A stretch of DNA of 42,827 nucleotides, taken from positions 1-42,827 of the forward strand of contig CAYZUC010000016.1 in the NCBI GenBank assembly GCA_964481705.1, given 5' to 3'. The DNA comes from CAYZUC01 sp964481705. GTDB lineage: Bacteria > Bacillota > Clostridia > Lachnospirales > Lachnospiraceae. The translations under genes and the position numbers were made by a program. The notes beneath the pieces were generated by a model, which was given only the letters and a program-made list of their open reading frames with translations, was not told the origin of the DNA and searched no databases. Positions 18,601 through 26,367 of the stretch are shown here, one piece after another (the first letter of the stretch is position 1; each line of letters opens with the position of its first letter).

Positions 18601-20995
18601 TTGAATGGATGAAAAACTGAGCTAATCCAATAAATACTTCACTACAGTCACCCATATTAATTAAATTCACTCTAATTTTCTTGTTATTAATATCATCAAA
18701 AATGTATCTGAAATGAGAAATAAACTCTGTAATTTTCTCTTCTACCAGTTTTGGTACATATCTTCGGCTGCCACGATACTTTTTATTCTCTACAGGCGCA
18801 TAGTATTTCCATTCCTGCGAATAAAGTTGATCTGAGACTTTATATATTTTCCTAAACCTTTGGATATAAGGAAGCAAATTGATGGAATTCAATCGGTCTA
18901 CTACAATATCTGACACATACTCCATTCCATTTTCTTTTAACAACATCAATTGATATTTAAGGTTAAGAGGATGGAATGGCGTAAACAATATCTCTTCACC
19001 ATTTCTGCCAACTGAAATAGTACCTAAGAATAAGGCATTCTCCTGTTCTTTAGTTAAATTCTCTCCTTCATTCAAATTGGCAAAACATGCTTCAAAAACG
19101 TTCAGATATTTTTCGACAATTTCAAATAAATCTCCACCAAGATAAGCAAGTGTTGGAACTGTTCTGTGCTTTTTAAATGCAGATAACAACTCTAAGAATG
19201 CATCTTTTAAGTCTGTCGAAATCAATATATCCTTTGCTTCAATTTTCACTGATTCGGAAACATAGAAATTCTTGATATTACCGCATAGTATACCATGATC
19301 AATTATTGCTTGTTCAATACGTAATTCCCTCAATAAATTTGCTTTAGCAAAATATTCCTGCGAATCACCCAATATCGCACCGTCATCAAATTCAAAGCTC
19401 TTTTTACTAGATAACTTATCTCTCAATATTTTTCTTCCAATGATTTCTACACTTTTCACTTCATCTGGATAGAGTACAAACGGTACAAGGACTCCTGAGA
19501 AATTCATATCAATTTTAATGCCACTTCCAAAATTAGAAATTTCTTCTTCTGATGAATATATTAGCAATCGTTCTCCATATCGGCAACTATACACCTCATT
19601 ATCTTCTAATTTTGCTGAAGAAAGTTCTGTTCCATTACTATTGAATATAAGATTGATTCCAACTCCTGCCAACTTTAATCTACTATTTTTTCTGGTCTTC
19701 TTGTAATCTATTGAGAAGCTGGTTTTCACAGTAGAAAACATATATTCTGCAGAAATATCGATAATACAGACTTTCAAAATATAAGTTATATCGTTTGCAG
19801 CATCATTTATTTCAAGCTTATGGAATGTTATTCCTTCTCTATCAAAAGTAAAGATAATGTTCATTCCATCCTTTATGTACTCTGAATCATCTGGCATGAT
19901 ACCACTATTCAATATTTTTGCATTACAGGTTACCTGAATATAAACTTTCGAATATTTTTCAGGATTGAAAATCAAAAGATTCTTCGTTCTCTTCTTTGTT
20001 GTCTGAGATCCTTCATTTCTAATCAAAAGTCCTTCATCAATATTAATTGCATTAAATGGCAAATCTCCATAAACCGAAATGTCGTCATTATCTATCTTTA
20101 AAGGATTTTCCATCTTTGCTTTCTTTCGTTCCAAAGCAGCAAGAAGCTCTGCATATGTAAACACTCTGCTCCAATTCTCAGCATCATCTTTATGCGCTTT
20201 TTCAATTTGGATAATTACCTTGTCTTCAAATATTTTTGATAGCTCAATTTCAAGATTCCCAAATCGTATACCACGATCTATTTTTTCAAACAGATCATTG
20301 TTTTCCTTTATTTTCTTGTCAATCTGTCCATTTCCATCATTCTGATATTCAACTTTTCCATCTACCTGGAATAGACGAAATCCCAGATAATTATTGGCAT
20401 CAATTTTTCCGCTACTCATTATGGACAGTAAATCTCTGTACTCATAAATTGAAGCCTTATCGCTGAAAACATCTGCATCTCTTCGTTTCAACTCAAATTG
20501 AAGAATACGTTTCTCGGTATTTGTAAGCTGTGTGCTATCATTTACCATATTCCGGATTTCTTGCATTAACTGATCCGCATAGAAAGGCATCCCTCTTGAA
20601 GACATATCCCTAGATCCACTCTTTGCACTATCTATTGGATTTGATGATATCATTAATAAAGGCTTTTGATCATCATTTGCAGCATTTCGTAATGTAGCGC
20701 ATAAGAAATCATTTGTCATCCCGTCGATCTGAGAAGCAATAATAACTTCATCATCGATAAGTTTCAACGTATACGTGCTATATATTGAGCCATCTAGACA
20801 TTGATACTCATATTGTCCAATCGACTGGCGATTAATTGCAAGAGTTTTCAAAGCTTCTGTTACTTTAACAACCATTTCTTCATTATCAAGTTTTAAGCAG
20901 AAACTCTCTCCCTTGAGTAATGTTCCTTCAGATGCTGCAGTCTGGAAGAAACTATCTATTTTTTTTGCTATAAAATCATAAAATTCGCTTAACAT
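15686..20995 (-). CDS. dptH: DptH, HerA/FtsK-like ATPase of phosphorothioation-linked restriction
   Basis: About 1769 residues, in the size range of DptH. The last ~350 residues form a HerA/FtsK ATPase with Walker A IGTMGTGKTQFTKSL (about 1414-1425), LIFDYKGDYN, and Walker B LILVDEADNFMSEG. A highly acidic, Glu/Asp/Pro-rich hinge (about residues 1345-1395) separates it from a very long N-terminal region of mixed fold that contains a further nuclease-like or scaffold segment I cannot name. DptFGH attack DNA lacking the phosphorothioate mark. I chose the ATG at 20995, with GTGGAG nine bases ahead, over an upstream TTG at 21028; it overlaps the end of dptG by 20 bases. Confidence 0.88.
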   Translation of the reverse strand: MLSEFYDFIAKKIDSFFQTAASEGTLLKGESFCLKLDNEEMVVKVTEALKTLAINRQSIGQYEYQCLDGSIYSTYTLKLIDDEVIIASQIDGMTNDFLCATLRNAANDDQKPLLMISSNPIDSAKSGSRDMSSRGMPFYADQLMQEIRNMVNDSTQLTNTEKRILQFELKRRDADVFSDKASIYEYRDLLSIMSSGKIDANNYLGFRLFQVDGKVEYQNDGNGQIDKKIKENNDLFEKIDRGIRFGNLEIELSKIFEDKVIIQIEKAHKDDAENWSRVFTYAELLAALERKKAKMENPLKIDNDDISVYGDLPFNAINIDEGLLIRNEGSQTTKKRTKNLLIFNPEKYSKVYIQVTCNAKILNSGIMPDDSEYIKDGMNIIFTFDREGITFHKLEINDAANDITYILKVCIIDISAEYMFSTVKTSFSIDYKKTRKNSRLKLAGVGINLIFNSNGTELSSAKLEDNEVYSCRYGERLLIYSSEEEISNFGSGIKIDMNFSGVLVPFVLYPDEVKSVEIIGRKILRDKLSSKKSFEFDDGAILGDSQEYFAKANLLRELRIEQAIIDHGILCGNIKNFYVSESVKIEAKDILISTDLKDAFLELLSAFKKHRTVPTLAYLGGDLFEIVEKYLNVFEACFANLNEGENLTKEQENALFLGTISVGRNGEEILFTPFHPLNLKYQLMLLKENGMEYVSDIVVDRLNSINLLPYIQRFRKIYKVSDQLYSQEWKYYAPVENKKYRGSRRYVPKLVEEKITEFISHFRYIFDDINNKKIRVNLINMGDCSEVFIGLAQFFIHSICKNADVDRLARFELHIFTDDITGNAFSNLKEYTLLKEFLADQKLFVVNGTSMNSLEGILSKNIECYFHKDNGKNYEYAHVSFYEMESEITSEQATMNQIESGISLGGILSGIPSSKYGHKYRTGYGVRYAEDNSLTHLSSMYNALMQVEKSGNPYHSGTSISTQIDELAENKMDYIYANSNWVVFVDPKVDLDFFSEKEATSDLLIIHYSDQYTSSSGYDAITVTHKSQQYSMVIQEYLRAKGVDADVTDIHKIINLFNAVNGDWLLRLVSSKKGSKDSTFSREKISIVAAIKFMLAYLKHKDIVWIPISLEEMLRVSGGAGLSKDEGVLSAKNLGFDKGPTSDDLLFIGLDHSGENPKVYLYPTEVKTGINDNAVIKKAFEQASATANGLHDAFNPGGEIMDTILYKVNRNFLMQMLVTSCKKMQVYHVDDTQDWDIVLDKFREALLNEKYLLSEDIQELMGKGAVLSFRKALVSRRTSFKEDSINFIEVPEHDEFGLILNDVSEIHDDIHDKKNSELLILEDCMVDHLTGDLTRIAITELEDKPESEEEKPEDKEDDKPENHVEPDPDDTETVEKEDDKVEENRSMHILFGTNEQDGKPVIWKPNDTTQLFHINTGIIGTMGTGKTQFTKSLIAQLYQEQNYNVDGQQLGILIFDYKGDYNESKADFVETTNAKILKPYHLPFNPLALTKSSVFKPLLPIHTANAFKDTISKVYGLGPKQQDTLFQCIIETYQTSGIAPANPSSWENEAPTFDQVYQRYANDEEIKKSDSLAAAMNKLHQFEVFESNPSNTKSLFDILDGVVVIDLSGYDSDIQSLIVAITLDLFYVQMQASGSSKMEGNYRQLTKLILVDEADNFMSEGFPSLKKILKEGREFGVGTILSTQFLKHFGSGEDDYAKYILTWVVHNVSDLKNSDVEFVFNSESKSQENQVLYNAIKGLMKHHSIIKIGNNKPVYVQDKAFWELYKELH

Positions 20996-22391
20996 ACTGT
21001 GCATCTCCACTATCACTCTTCTTGTCAATTAGGTTCAATTTTGTAAAAAAATCTTGTAAATACTCTTTTGATGTACTATCTAAGAATATTCCTCTGTATT
21101 CATATTCTTTATATAGGTCATTTAATCTGATTTTCTCGTCATTTCTCAAACAAATCTTTGTGAGAAATATCACGTCTCTTTCCGTCAGATTCAAGACCAA
21201 TCCTGATTTTTTCCTATTTTTCACCCAGCGTGTCTTACAAAACTCCGAGAACTTTTCATTGTAAAACTGATTAGCTCTTTTTCGGTCCGTATTCATAAAC
21301 TGGGCTTCAACACATCTATATAAATGACGAATATTCTTCTCTGTTTCATTTATACCCTGCTGGTATGAAATAGATGCAAAATCCTTATAATCACCAACAT
21401 AAGAACAATACACATTTTCAGCCAAAGCCACCTGTGCTGCTATATTATGATCCATTTCATCATTTTCTTTTGCAAGATTACCAAACGATATATAATCAAA
21501 CATCTCTTCCGATGTTGTTTGATTAAGTATTTCAAGTGTAATTGCATGACTAAACATATGATTTATGCTATCTTGAAGCTTATCCCATCCTTCTATACAG
21601 CATTTTCTATTCTTACTTACTTTTTCCCAATCTAATGCGTAATAGAAATTTACTTCACCTTCACAATCCCCACAACAATAATGATCCAAGATAATGCATG
21701 TCTGTGAAACATAATAGAAATAATAGATTGCGAACAAGTTGGCAATATCTTCTAATGAGGTCATCCCAGATTCAAGCATAAAGTAAAAATCTTTTCTAAA
21801 TTTATCTTGAATATCTGTCTTTACAGAAAAATACGCTTGCTTTTTATCAGCTTCCGTAACTTTCTTTGACTCGATTGTTTTAATGACCAAATCTTCTAGC
21901 ACATTGAAATTATACTTATCTTTGGCAGCAACTATAGCATTACAATCACTTTGATTAACACCAAATACTGAAAACAGAAAATGTGCTAAATTATCTGCAC
22001 TCTTATTATTTGTTGTTAACTGATATGGATACAAGCCTATATTCGATGCGATAAAATTCTCTCCTTCAAAGAATAAGCTCTGAAGCATATCCTTAAAATA
22101 ATCCAAATCATCATCATCCACTTCTATCTCATCAAGAATTGCATTACACAAGTCTTCGAACTCTATTGAATCAGTCTTCTTATTAAGTGCCTCTCTGAAA
22201 AATCCACTAACAACATCCTCTAATTCTGTTACTATTGGTGCTTGTGACTTTCCAGATGCTTTATATGGAAATAATTTGAATCTGTTGTCGGCCTTATGGG
22301 TAAGTCGCATCGAATCAACCGATTTTGTTTCACTTGATTTTGCATTAAAACTTTCAATAAATTTTTCTTCGCTAAATAGATACTCCATCAT
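20976..22391 (-). CDS. dptG: DptG, phosphorothioation-dependent restriction protein
   Basis: A 471-residue protein between dptF and dptH, matching the position and size of DptG. It is mainly helical. Visible features are YLFSEEKFIESF near the start, a possible metal site (CCGDCEG), and a C-terminal winged-helix-like stretch (TERDVIFLTKICLRNDEKIRLNDLYKEYEYRG). Its exact biochemical part in the complex is not established. The start ATGATG overlaps the reconstructed dptF stop. It lies just right of the scaffold gap but is itself intact. Confidence 0.85.
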   Translation of the reverse strand: MMEYLFSEEKFIESFNAKSSETKSVDSMRLTHKADNRFKLFPYKASGKSQAPIVTELEDVVSGFFREALNKKTDSIEFEDLCNAILDEIEVDDDDLDYFKDMLQSLFFEGENFIASNIGLYPYQLTTNNKSADNLAHFLFSVFGVNQSDCNAIVAAKDKYNFNVLEDLVIKTIESKKVTEADKKQAYFSVKTDIQDKFRKDFYFMLESGMTSLEDIANLFAIYYFYYVSQTCIILDHYCCGDCEGEVNFYYALDWEKVSKNRKCCIEGWDKLQDSINHMFSHAITLEILNQTTSEEMFDYISFGNLAKENDEMDHNIAAQVALAENVYCSYVGDYKDFASISYQQGINETEKNIRHLYRCVEAQFMNTDRKRANQFYNEKFSEFCKTRWVKNRKKSGLVLNLTERDVIFLTKICLRNDEKIRLNDLYKEYEYRGIFLDSTSKEYLQDFFTKLNLIDKKSDSGDAQYVKRIL

Positions 22392-22413
22392 TTCACCACC
22401 TTAAACTTATATC

Positions 22414-22531
22414 NNNNNNNNNNCTCGGTCGTCACTTTTTGCATATTCATTTAATATTTGGTCACTATTATCCGTTGAACAATCATCAACACAAATAATT
22501 TTAATGTCTTTAAAACTTTGATTTGTTAAGC
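22414..22531. other. Scaffold gap plus misjoined glycosyltransferase fragment
   Basis: Ten N at 22414-22423 mark an assembly gap. The next 108 bases (22424-22531) do not belong to dptF. On the minus strand they encode part of a family 2 glycosyltransferase (LRVCLDSLTNQSF, then IICVDDCSTDNSDQILNEYA), with the VDDxSTDxS nucleotide-sugar motif. The two sides share the bases TATCC... around 22532, where the glycosyltransferase branch and dptF become identical. It is best read as a chimeric contig end, not as a gene. Confidence 0.85.
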
Positions 22532-24234
22532 TATCCAAACATACTCTTAGAAATAATAGCTTTTTTGCATTGCTTTGACACAATTGATATTGTTTCAGTC
22601 AATGAGCCTGTCTGCAATATTCTGTTAACAAAACTAATGAAATCAGCATGATTATTTCGATCATCTGCAGTTTGAATATATCCATCGTTTAATTTGTAAA
22701 TCAACTCATATAAAGAATAATCAATATCAAGTGAAATAATTTCACTTGATGAATCTTCAAATGCAGCTACAACGAACGGTACAAATCTTTGTAATTCATC
22801 TGTTCCAGATGGATAAGGAAGATGAACTAAGTTTGCCTTAAAAACTACCTTCTCATATAGCAGAAATCCTTGATGTTTATCGTCCAGACAAAGATTATCG
22901 TCCTCATCATATCCACACCACTGTTTTGCAGCTTTTTCTACCATACTATACATATTTCCAAGTTTTATACCTGCTCCAGCGTTGTAAAAATACAAATCAG
23001 ATAAATACTTTCTATATACTTCATTGCCTACTACACCCTCGTCTATCGCTTGAATCCTGACCAGTAAATTAAATACATTTGATTTTAATGTCTTGTCATC
23101 ATTCAATTTATTCAACATAGCAGGATCACATACTATTGCACCATAGGAAACGCTATCAAATACTTTATGTATATCTTTCGAAACATCAGAACTTACATAA
23201 TATGAAATAGCTACTTCATCTGCTTTTTCAGATCTGTTAAGAAGTGGATCATATTTCTTTAGCATATTCATAAGTACAGTTACATCTACAGAGTTAAAAA
23301 TAAGTGCTGGTGTAATTTGTTTCATGAATTCCTTTAGATATGAAGCATCATCTACCAACAATCTTTGGAATTTGGTAAAACTAAAATTTTGAGCAATTAG
23401 AATATCATATATAAAGTTCAGAATCTCTCTTGTAGTAAGAATAACTTTATCCTGAATAATAGTCTCAACTAAAAGTCCTGCAATATATTTTTGACGGTTC
23501 ACATCCATTAGATACTCATAATTCATTTTTACTGGACACTTTTTTGCCAACGGGCAGTTTGAACAATCTTTTTTGTATGACTGAGAAAACAGATTATCCT
23601 CTTTCTCCCCAAAAACCTTATCAAGAATATCTTCGATATATCCTGCATGCACACCATTCTCTGTTAAGCTGAACATATGATAGTCTGAAAAGCTTACATG
23701 TTGGAAATAGCTTGCTTCATCGAACTTATTATTATTAACTTGAGATGTCAAAATATAGCTACCTTCAACATAACTTCTTAGCTGGCTAAACTCATCTCCA
23801 TACTCAGATTCAATAAAATTACTTAATACTCCAAGGTTAATTGCCAAAATAACATTCTGCCCTGGTAATCCTAAATTACTATCCTTAAATGCAGATAATA
23901 GCTCACTTAATGTTTCAATTGCAGTCTTAGAAGGTGCACTACTTTCTGTAGCATCATTATAAACCACATAATTTTCTATTAATTTTTCTTCATCCGAATT
24001 TCTTAAATATGAAAGAAGATGAGATTTACCATCTCCTGCACTACCACATAGCATTACTAATGTCTTCTTACCACAGTTATTTACCGATCTTAGTATACTC
24101 TTTAAATCTTCCTCCGCCGTTCTTGTTACATGCATGTACTCTTTAAATCCGTCGAATTTTTCCACATTGTCAATGGAATCACTTGAAGATTTTCTTAATC
24201 TATTTAGTTCGTTTGAAAATTTGCAACTTCCCAT
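22531..24234 (-). CDS. dptF: DptF, P-loop ATPase of phosphorothioation-linked restriction (3' end misassembled)
   Basis: About 567 visible residues with Walker A LCGSAGDGKSHLLSYL near residue 63 and a zinc-knuckle-like cluster (CSNCPLAKKCPV, about 229-240), typical of DptF. It ends at ...SKSMFG with a TAG that belongs to the misjoined glycosyltransferase sequence. Sequence right of the gap begins GATATAAG and encodes YKFKVVK followed by TGA. Joining at the shared GGATA gives ...KSMFGYKFKVVK and a stop overlapping the dptG start, so the gene is probably intact in the organism. I prefer the ATG at 24234, with GAGG nine bases ahead, over a GTG at 24249. Confidence 0.88.
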   Translation of the reverse strand: MGSCKFSNELNRLRKSSSDSIDNVEKFDGFKEYMHVTRTAEEDLKSILRSVNNCGKKTLVMLCGSAGDGKSHLLSYLRNSDEEKLIENYVVYNDATESSAPSKTAIETLSELLSAFKDSNLGLPGQNVILAINLGVLSNFIESEYGDEFSQLRSYVEGSYILTSQVNNNKFDEASYFQHVSFSDYHMFSLTENGVHAGYIEDILDKVFGEKEDNLFSQSYKKDCSNCPLAKKCPVKMNYEYLMDVNRQKYIAGLLVETIIQDKVILTTREILNFIYDILIAQNFSFTKFQRLLVDDASYLKEFMKQITPALIFNSVDVTVLMNMLKKYDPLLNRSEKADEVAISYYVSSDVSKDIHKVFDSVSYGAIVCDPAMLNKLNDDKTLKSNVFNLLVRIQAIDEGVVGNEVYRKYLSDLYFYNAGAGIKLGNMYSMVEKAAKQWCGYDEDDNLCLDDKHQGFLLYEKVVFKANLVHLPYPSGTDELQRFVPFVVAAFEDSSSEIISLDIDYSLYELIYKLNDGYIQTADDRNNHADFISFVNRILQTGSLTETISIVSKQCKKAIISKSMFG

Positions 24235-24245
24235 ATGACAATACC

Positions 24246-24455
24246 TCACTCACTCTTTCTATTTACCGATACCACTTCTTCAATTGAACAGTCTAAAATC
24301 TCACATATTTTCAGTATTATAGATAGTGATACAGGTTCATTTCGACTCATCTTAGCCAATGTGCTGCTACTGATACCTGTCTTCTTACATAGTTCTCCTT
24401 TTTTTACACCTTGATCAATTAGTGTTTTCCATAAATTATTGTAGCTTATATACAT
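24246..24455 (-). CDS. XRE-family HTH regulator
   Basis: A 69-residue Cro/C1-type DNA-binding protein: LCKKTGISSSTLAKMSRNE is the helix-turn-helix, with LSIILKICEILDCSIEEV as the usual following helices. The whole protein is little more than the DNA-binding domain. GGAGG lies 7 bases ahead of the ATG. It is the first gene of the dpt/dnd transcript and is probably an autorepressor binding the 12-bp repeats just upstream; that target is inferred. Confidence 0.85.
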   Translation of the reverse strand: MYISYNNLWKTLIDQGVKKGELCKKTGISSSTLAKMSRNEPVSLSIILKICEILDCSIEEVVSVNRKSE

Positions 24456-24494
24456 AAACTGCCTCCATCAACATCTCTAAACTGATTAATTTTT

Positions 24495-24538
24495 TAATTT
24501 TTCCTAATTTTTCCTATATTTCCTATTAATTTTTCCTA
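24495..24538 (-). repeat. Three 12-bp direct repeats, operator candidate
   Basis: On the minus strand TAGGAAAAATTA occurs at 24538-24527, 24516-24505 and 24506-24495. Start-to-start distances are 22 and 10 bases, close to whole helical turns. They lie between the predicted transcription start (about 24538) and the XRE start codon, a typical place for a repressor to bind. Confidence 0.6.
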
Positions 24539-24544
24539 TTTTCT

Positions 24545-24572
24545 ATTATAGAACTATCCACTTCAAATTCAA
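24545..24572 (-). promoter_or_regulatory. Sigma-A type promoter of the XRE-dpt operon
   Basis: On the minus strand TTGAAT is followed 16 bases later by a perfect TATAAT. The predicted start is about 80 bases before the XRE ATG. Phased T-tracts lie upstream. Confidence 0.7.
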
Positions 24573-24903
24573 CCACTTTTCTACGAATTTTCGCAAGTTT
24601 CTTTTATTTTCTACAATTTTAAGTGAAAATTTGTTCAATTCCTTTTTTGACCTTTTTTGACCTTTTTTGTCCTATTTTCCCTATTTTGTCAGCCCCTATT
24701 TTGTGACTTAATTTTGTGAACTTAAAGAAGGGTAAAAAAGTGAAAATTTAAATTTCACATCCATACCTCATTTTTTATAAAAAGTGGAATTTTCTCCTGC
24801 ACATAATTTTTGATATGATATGCTATATTGATATGATATTTTATGTGCCATTTTATGCGGTTCTTCTCTTCGATACAAGCCCAATCATTTTTGTAAAGTA
24901 TGT
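24573..24903. other. Non-coding AT-rich region with helically phased T-tracts
   Basis: No gene is seen. At 24641-24670 the 10-mer CCTTTTTTGA occurs twice and then as CCTTTTTTGT. It is followed by CCTATTTTCC, CTATTTTGTC and CCTATTTTGTG at similar spacing. T-runs repeated every 10 or so bases are expected to bend DNA. The stretch is upstream of the operon promoter and may act as a curved upstream element. It probably also marks the junction between ICE backbone and the dpt/dnd cargo. Confidence 0.5.
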
Positions 24904-24929
24904 AAAACGCCGGTGCAGAAATCCGGCGT
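24904..24929 (-). terminator. Intrinsic terminator after the SpoVG-like operon
   Basis: ACGCCGG and CCGGCGT form a perfect 7-bp G+C-rich stem with a 9-base loop, followed on the minus strand by TTTTACA. It lies eight bases after the stop of the 69-residue gene and insulates the next operon. Confidence 0.75.
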
Positions 24930-24936
24930 CATGATT

Positions 24937-25146
24937 TTATCGGGTAAGGTTTGGTGTTGGTTTTCTGATATTTTCAGTTAACCTGAGTTGTCCGGGATGA
25001 ATATCTTCATAACCAGAAATACGAAAGCCAGTTCGATACAGTTCCTCATAGCTATCAAACCCATATTGATATGCCTGAATTTCAAAATAGTCTTCTACCG
25101 GCATCTTACCCAGATTGGTTTTAACAGATTCATTGATTCTGCCCAT
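24937..25146 (-). CDS. 69-residue ICE hypothetical protein
   Basis: A small protein beginning MGRINESVKTNLGKMPVEDYFEIQAYQYGFDSYEELYRTG and ending in a Pro/Arg/Thr tail. I do not recognise a named family; short proteins with such YGFDSYEEL segments accompany relaxase regions of clostridial elements. It starts 3 bases after the stop of the SpoVG-like gene, so it is in the same operon, and a strong terminator follows. Confidence 0.6.
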   Translation of the reverse strand: MGRINESVKTNLGKMPVEDYFEIQAYQYGFDSYEELYRTGFRISGYEDIHPGQLRLTENIRKPTPNLTR

Positions 25147-25149
25147 GAT

Positions 25150-25929
25150 TTACTCAAGCTCCGGTTTACTTTTTGCTCTATCGCTTTTGAGCTTCTTTTC
25201 TTTTTCCGGAACTTTCTCTTTATTCTCATCCAGCTTTTCCTTTACGGAGTCTTTTCGGGAAGGAATTTCATATTCCATCTGCTTTGGCTCCTCCCCCTCT
25301 ACAAAAGGGCTATTGGTCTCTTGTTCCAGCATTTCTTTTTTCATCTCCACTGCTTCTGCAAATTTCTCCAAAATAGAATCTTGGAGCATCTCCCGAAATG
25401 CTTTTGTGATTGGATAACAGATATCCTTATATACTGCTTTACCAGCTTCATCCACCTGACTGCCTTTATAATTTGGCATTGAAGCAAAGAGTTCTCCATC
25501 TTTGTTTTCTTTCACCGAAACATTGTTAATCACAAAACAGTCATCCAGATACAATCTTGCAATCCCTTTTGTGGCACCAGTTTCATTTTCAAGGACAGCT
25601 ACGTTGACATTTACATTCGGCTCATATCTACCGTCGTTCTTACCTATCACTACTTCTTTTCCGCTAGCATAGCTTTTTAAAATAGCTACATACAGTTCTT
25701 CACGAAAATCTTTAGTGATTGGATTACAGATATCCTTATAAACAGCCTTTCCATTTTCATCTACTGCTTTGGTTTTATAACTTGGCATGGAAACAAATAC
25801 ATGATCATCGCTTCCCATCACAATTGTAATGTTGCGAATCTTCATTGCCTCACCAAAAGTTACAGTTGCAACTCCCTTTACATTATTACTTGATTCTTTT
25901 AATGCATTTGCCTTTACACTGATTTCCAT
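25150..25929 (-). CDS. Duplicated SpoVG-family protein
   Basis: A 259-residue protein with two SpoVG-like domains in tandem. The pattern VFVSMPSYKTK...VYKDICNPITKDFREELYVAIL in domain one recurs as LFASMPNYKGS...VYKDICYPITKAFREMLQDSIL in domain two. SpoVG is a small site-specific DNA/RNA-binding regulator, normally ~95 residues and single-domain. ICE versions are fused or elongated, and their role is not established. A charged Lys/Glu tail (about 60 residues) follows. I chose the ATG at 25929 with GGAGG 9 bases ahead rather than an upstream in-frame start at 26013, which would cover the inverted repeats of the candidate oriT. Confidence 0.8.
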   Translation of the reverse strand: MEISVKANALKESSNNVKGVATVTFGEAMKIRNITIVMGSDDHVFVSMPSYKTKAVDENGKAVYKDICNPITKDFREELYVAILKSYASGKEVVIGKNDGRYEPNVNVNVAVLENETGATKGIARLYLDDCFVINNVSVKENKDGELFASMPNYKGSQVDEAGKAVYKDICYPITKAFREMLQDSILEKFAEAVEMKKEMLEQETNSPFVEGEEPKQMEYEIPSRKDSVKEKLDENKEKVPEKEKKLKSDRAKSKPELE

Positions 25930-25989
25930 AAATATTTTCCTCCGCTTTGCTTTGAAATTGGTCATCGTCTTAGCCGATTTTATTACTTC

Positions 25990-26045
25990 GCAAGCAGGGC
26001 ATTTGTCATACAAATGCTTCTTGCGCTTGTTGGGGAATACCCCAA
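25990..26045. other. Candidate origin of transfer (oriT)
   Basis: Two strong inverted repeats stand in a 250-base gene-free stretch beside the relaxase gene. GCATTTGT-CAT-ACAAATGC is extended by outer GCAAG...CTTGC, and 13 bases on TTGGGG-AATA-CCCCAA forms a second hairpin followed by CCCC-rich sequence. Paired inverted repeats next to a relaxase gene are typical of oriT. The nick site cannot be placed from sequence alone. Confidence 0.45.
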
Positions 26046-26122
26046 TCCCCTCTCCCTCCTTTCAGTTGGTCGGCTACGCATTCCTGCGGAATGCTATGTA
26101 TGAAAATTCAGTTTGATGGATA

Positions 26123-26146
26123 AATAAAAAGAGCCCCGAAGGGCTC
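26123..26146 (-). terminator. Intrinsic terminator downstream of the relaxase gene
   Basis: GAGCCC-TTCG-GGGCTC, a stable UUCG tetraloop hairpin, is followed by TTTTTATTTA on the minus strand. Confidence 0.85.
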
Positions 26147-26208
26147 GAAATGCTTTTTGTCAATCTATTAAAATAATATACTTCATGTACTAAAATACAG
26201 ATCTCATT

Positions 26209-26367
26209 TCAATAGTTCAACATTGTTTTTCCTTTCCGATGTCCTGTACCACTTGACCGCAACTCTTGTAGCTCTCTCAAAAATTTGATATGTTCCTCCC
26301 AAGCATTAATATCTTTTTCAGATAGCCATGTTTCTATCTTCGAAATATTAAGAAAGAGGTGCCTGTC
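26209..26367 (-). pseudogene. Open in-frame tail after the relaxase stop
   Basis: After the relaxase TGA the same frame stays open for 52 codons. It reads DRHLFLNISKIETWLSEKD, then a helical, charged INAWEEHIKFLRELQELRSS, and ends GTGHRKGKTMLNY. It has no ATG or GTG start of its own, so it is either a lost C-terminal extension of the relaxase or a remnant of another gene. Its composition looks like real protein. Confidence 0.35.

Noticed and set aside
22424..22555. Glycosyltransferase family 2 gene fragment as a real gene
   Set aside because: It abuts an N gap, replaces the expected dptF end, and shares a short overlap with both contigs, so it is better explained as a chimeric contig end.
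24641..24722. CRISPR-like or iteron array
   Set aside because: Units are 10 bases, T-rich and contiguous without spacers, so they are phased T-tracts rather than CRISPR repeats; no replication gene lies nearby to support iterons.
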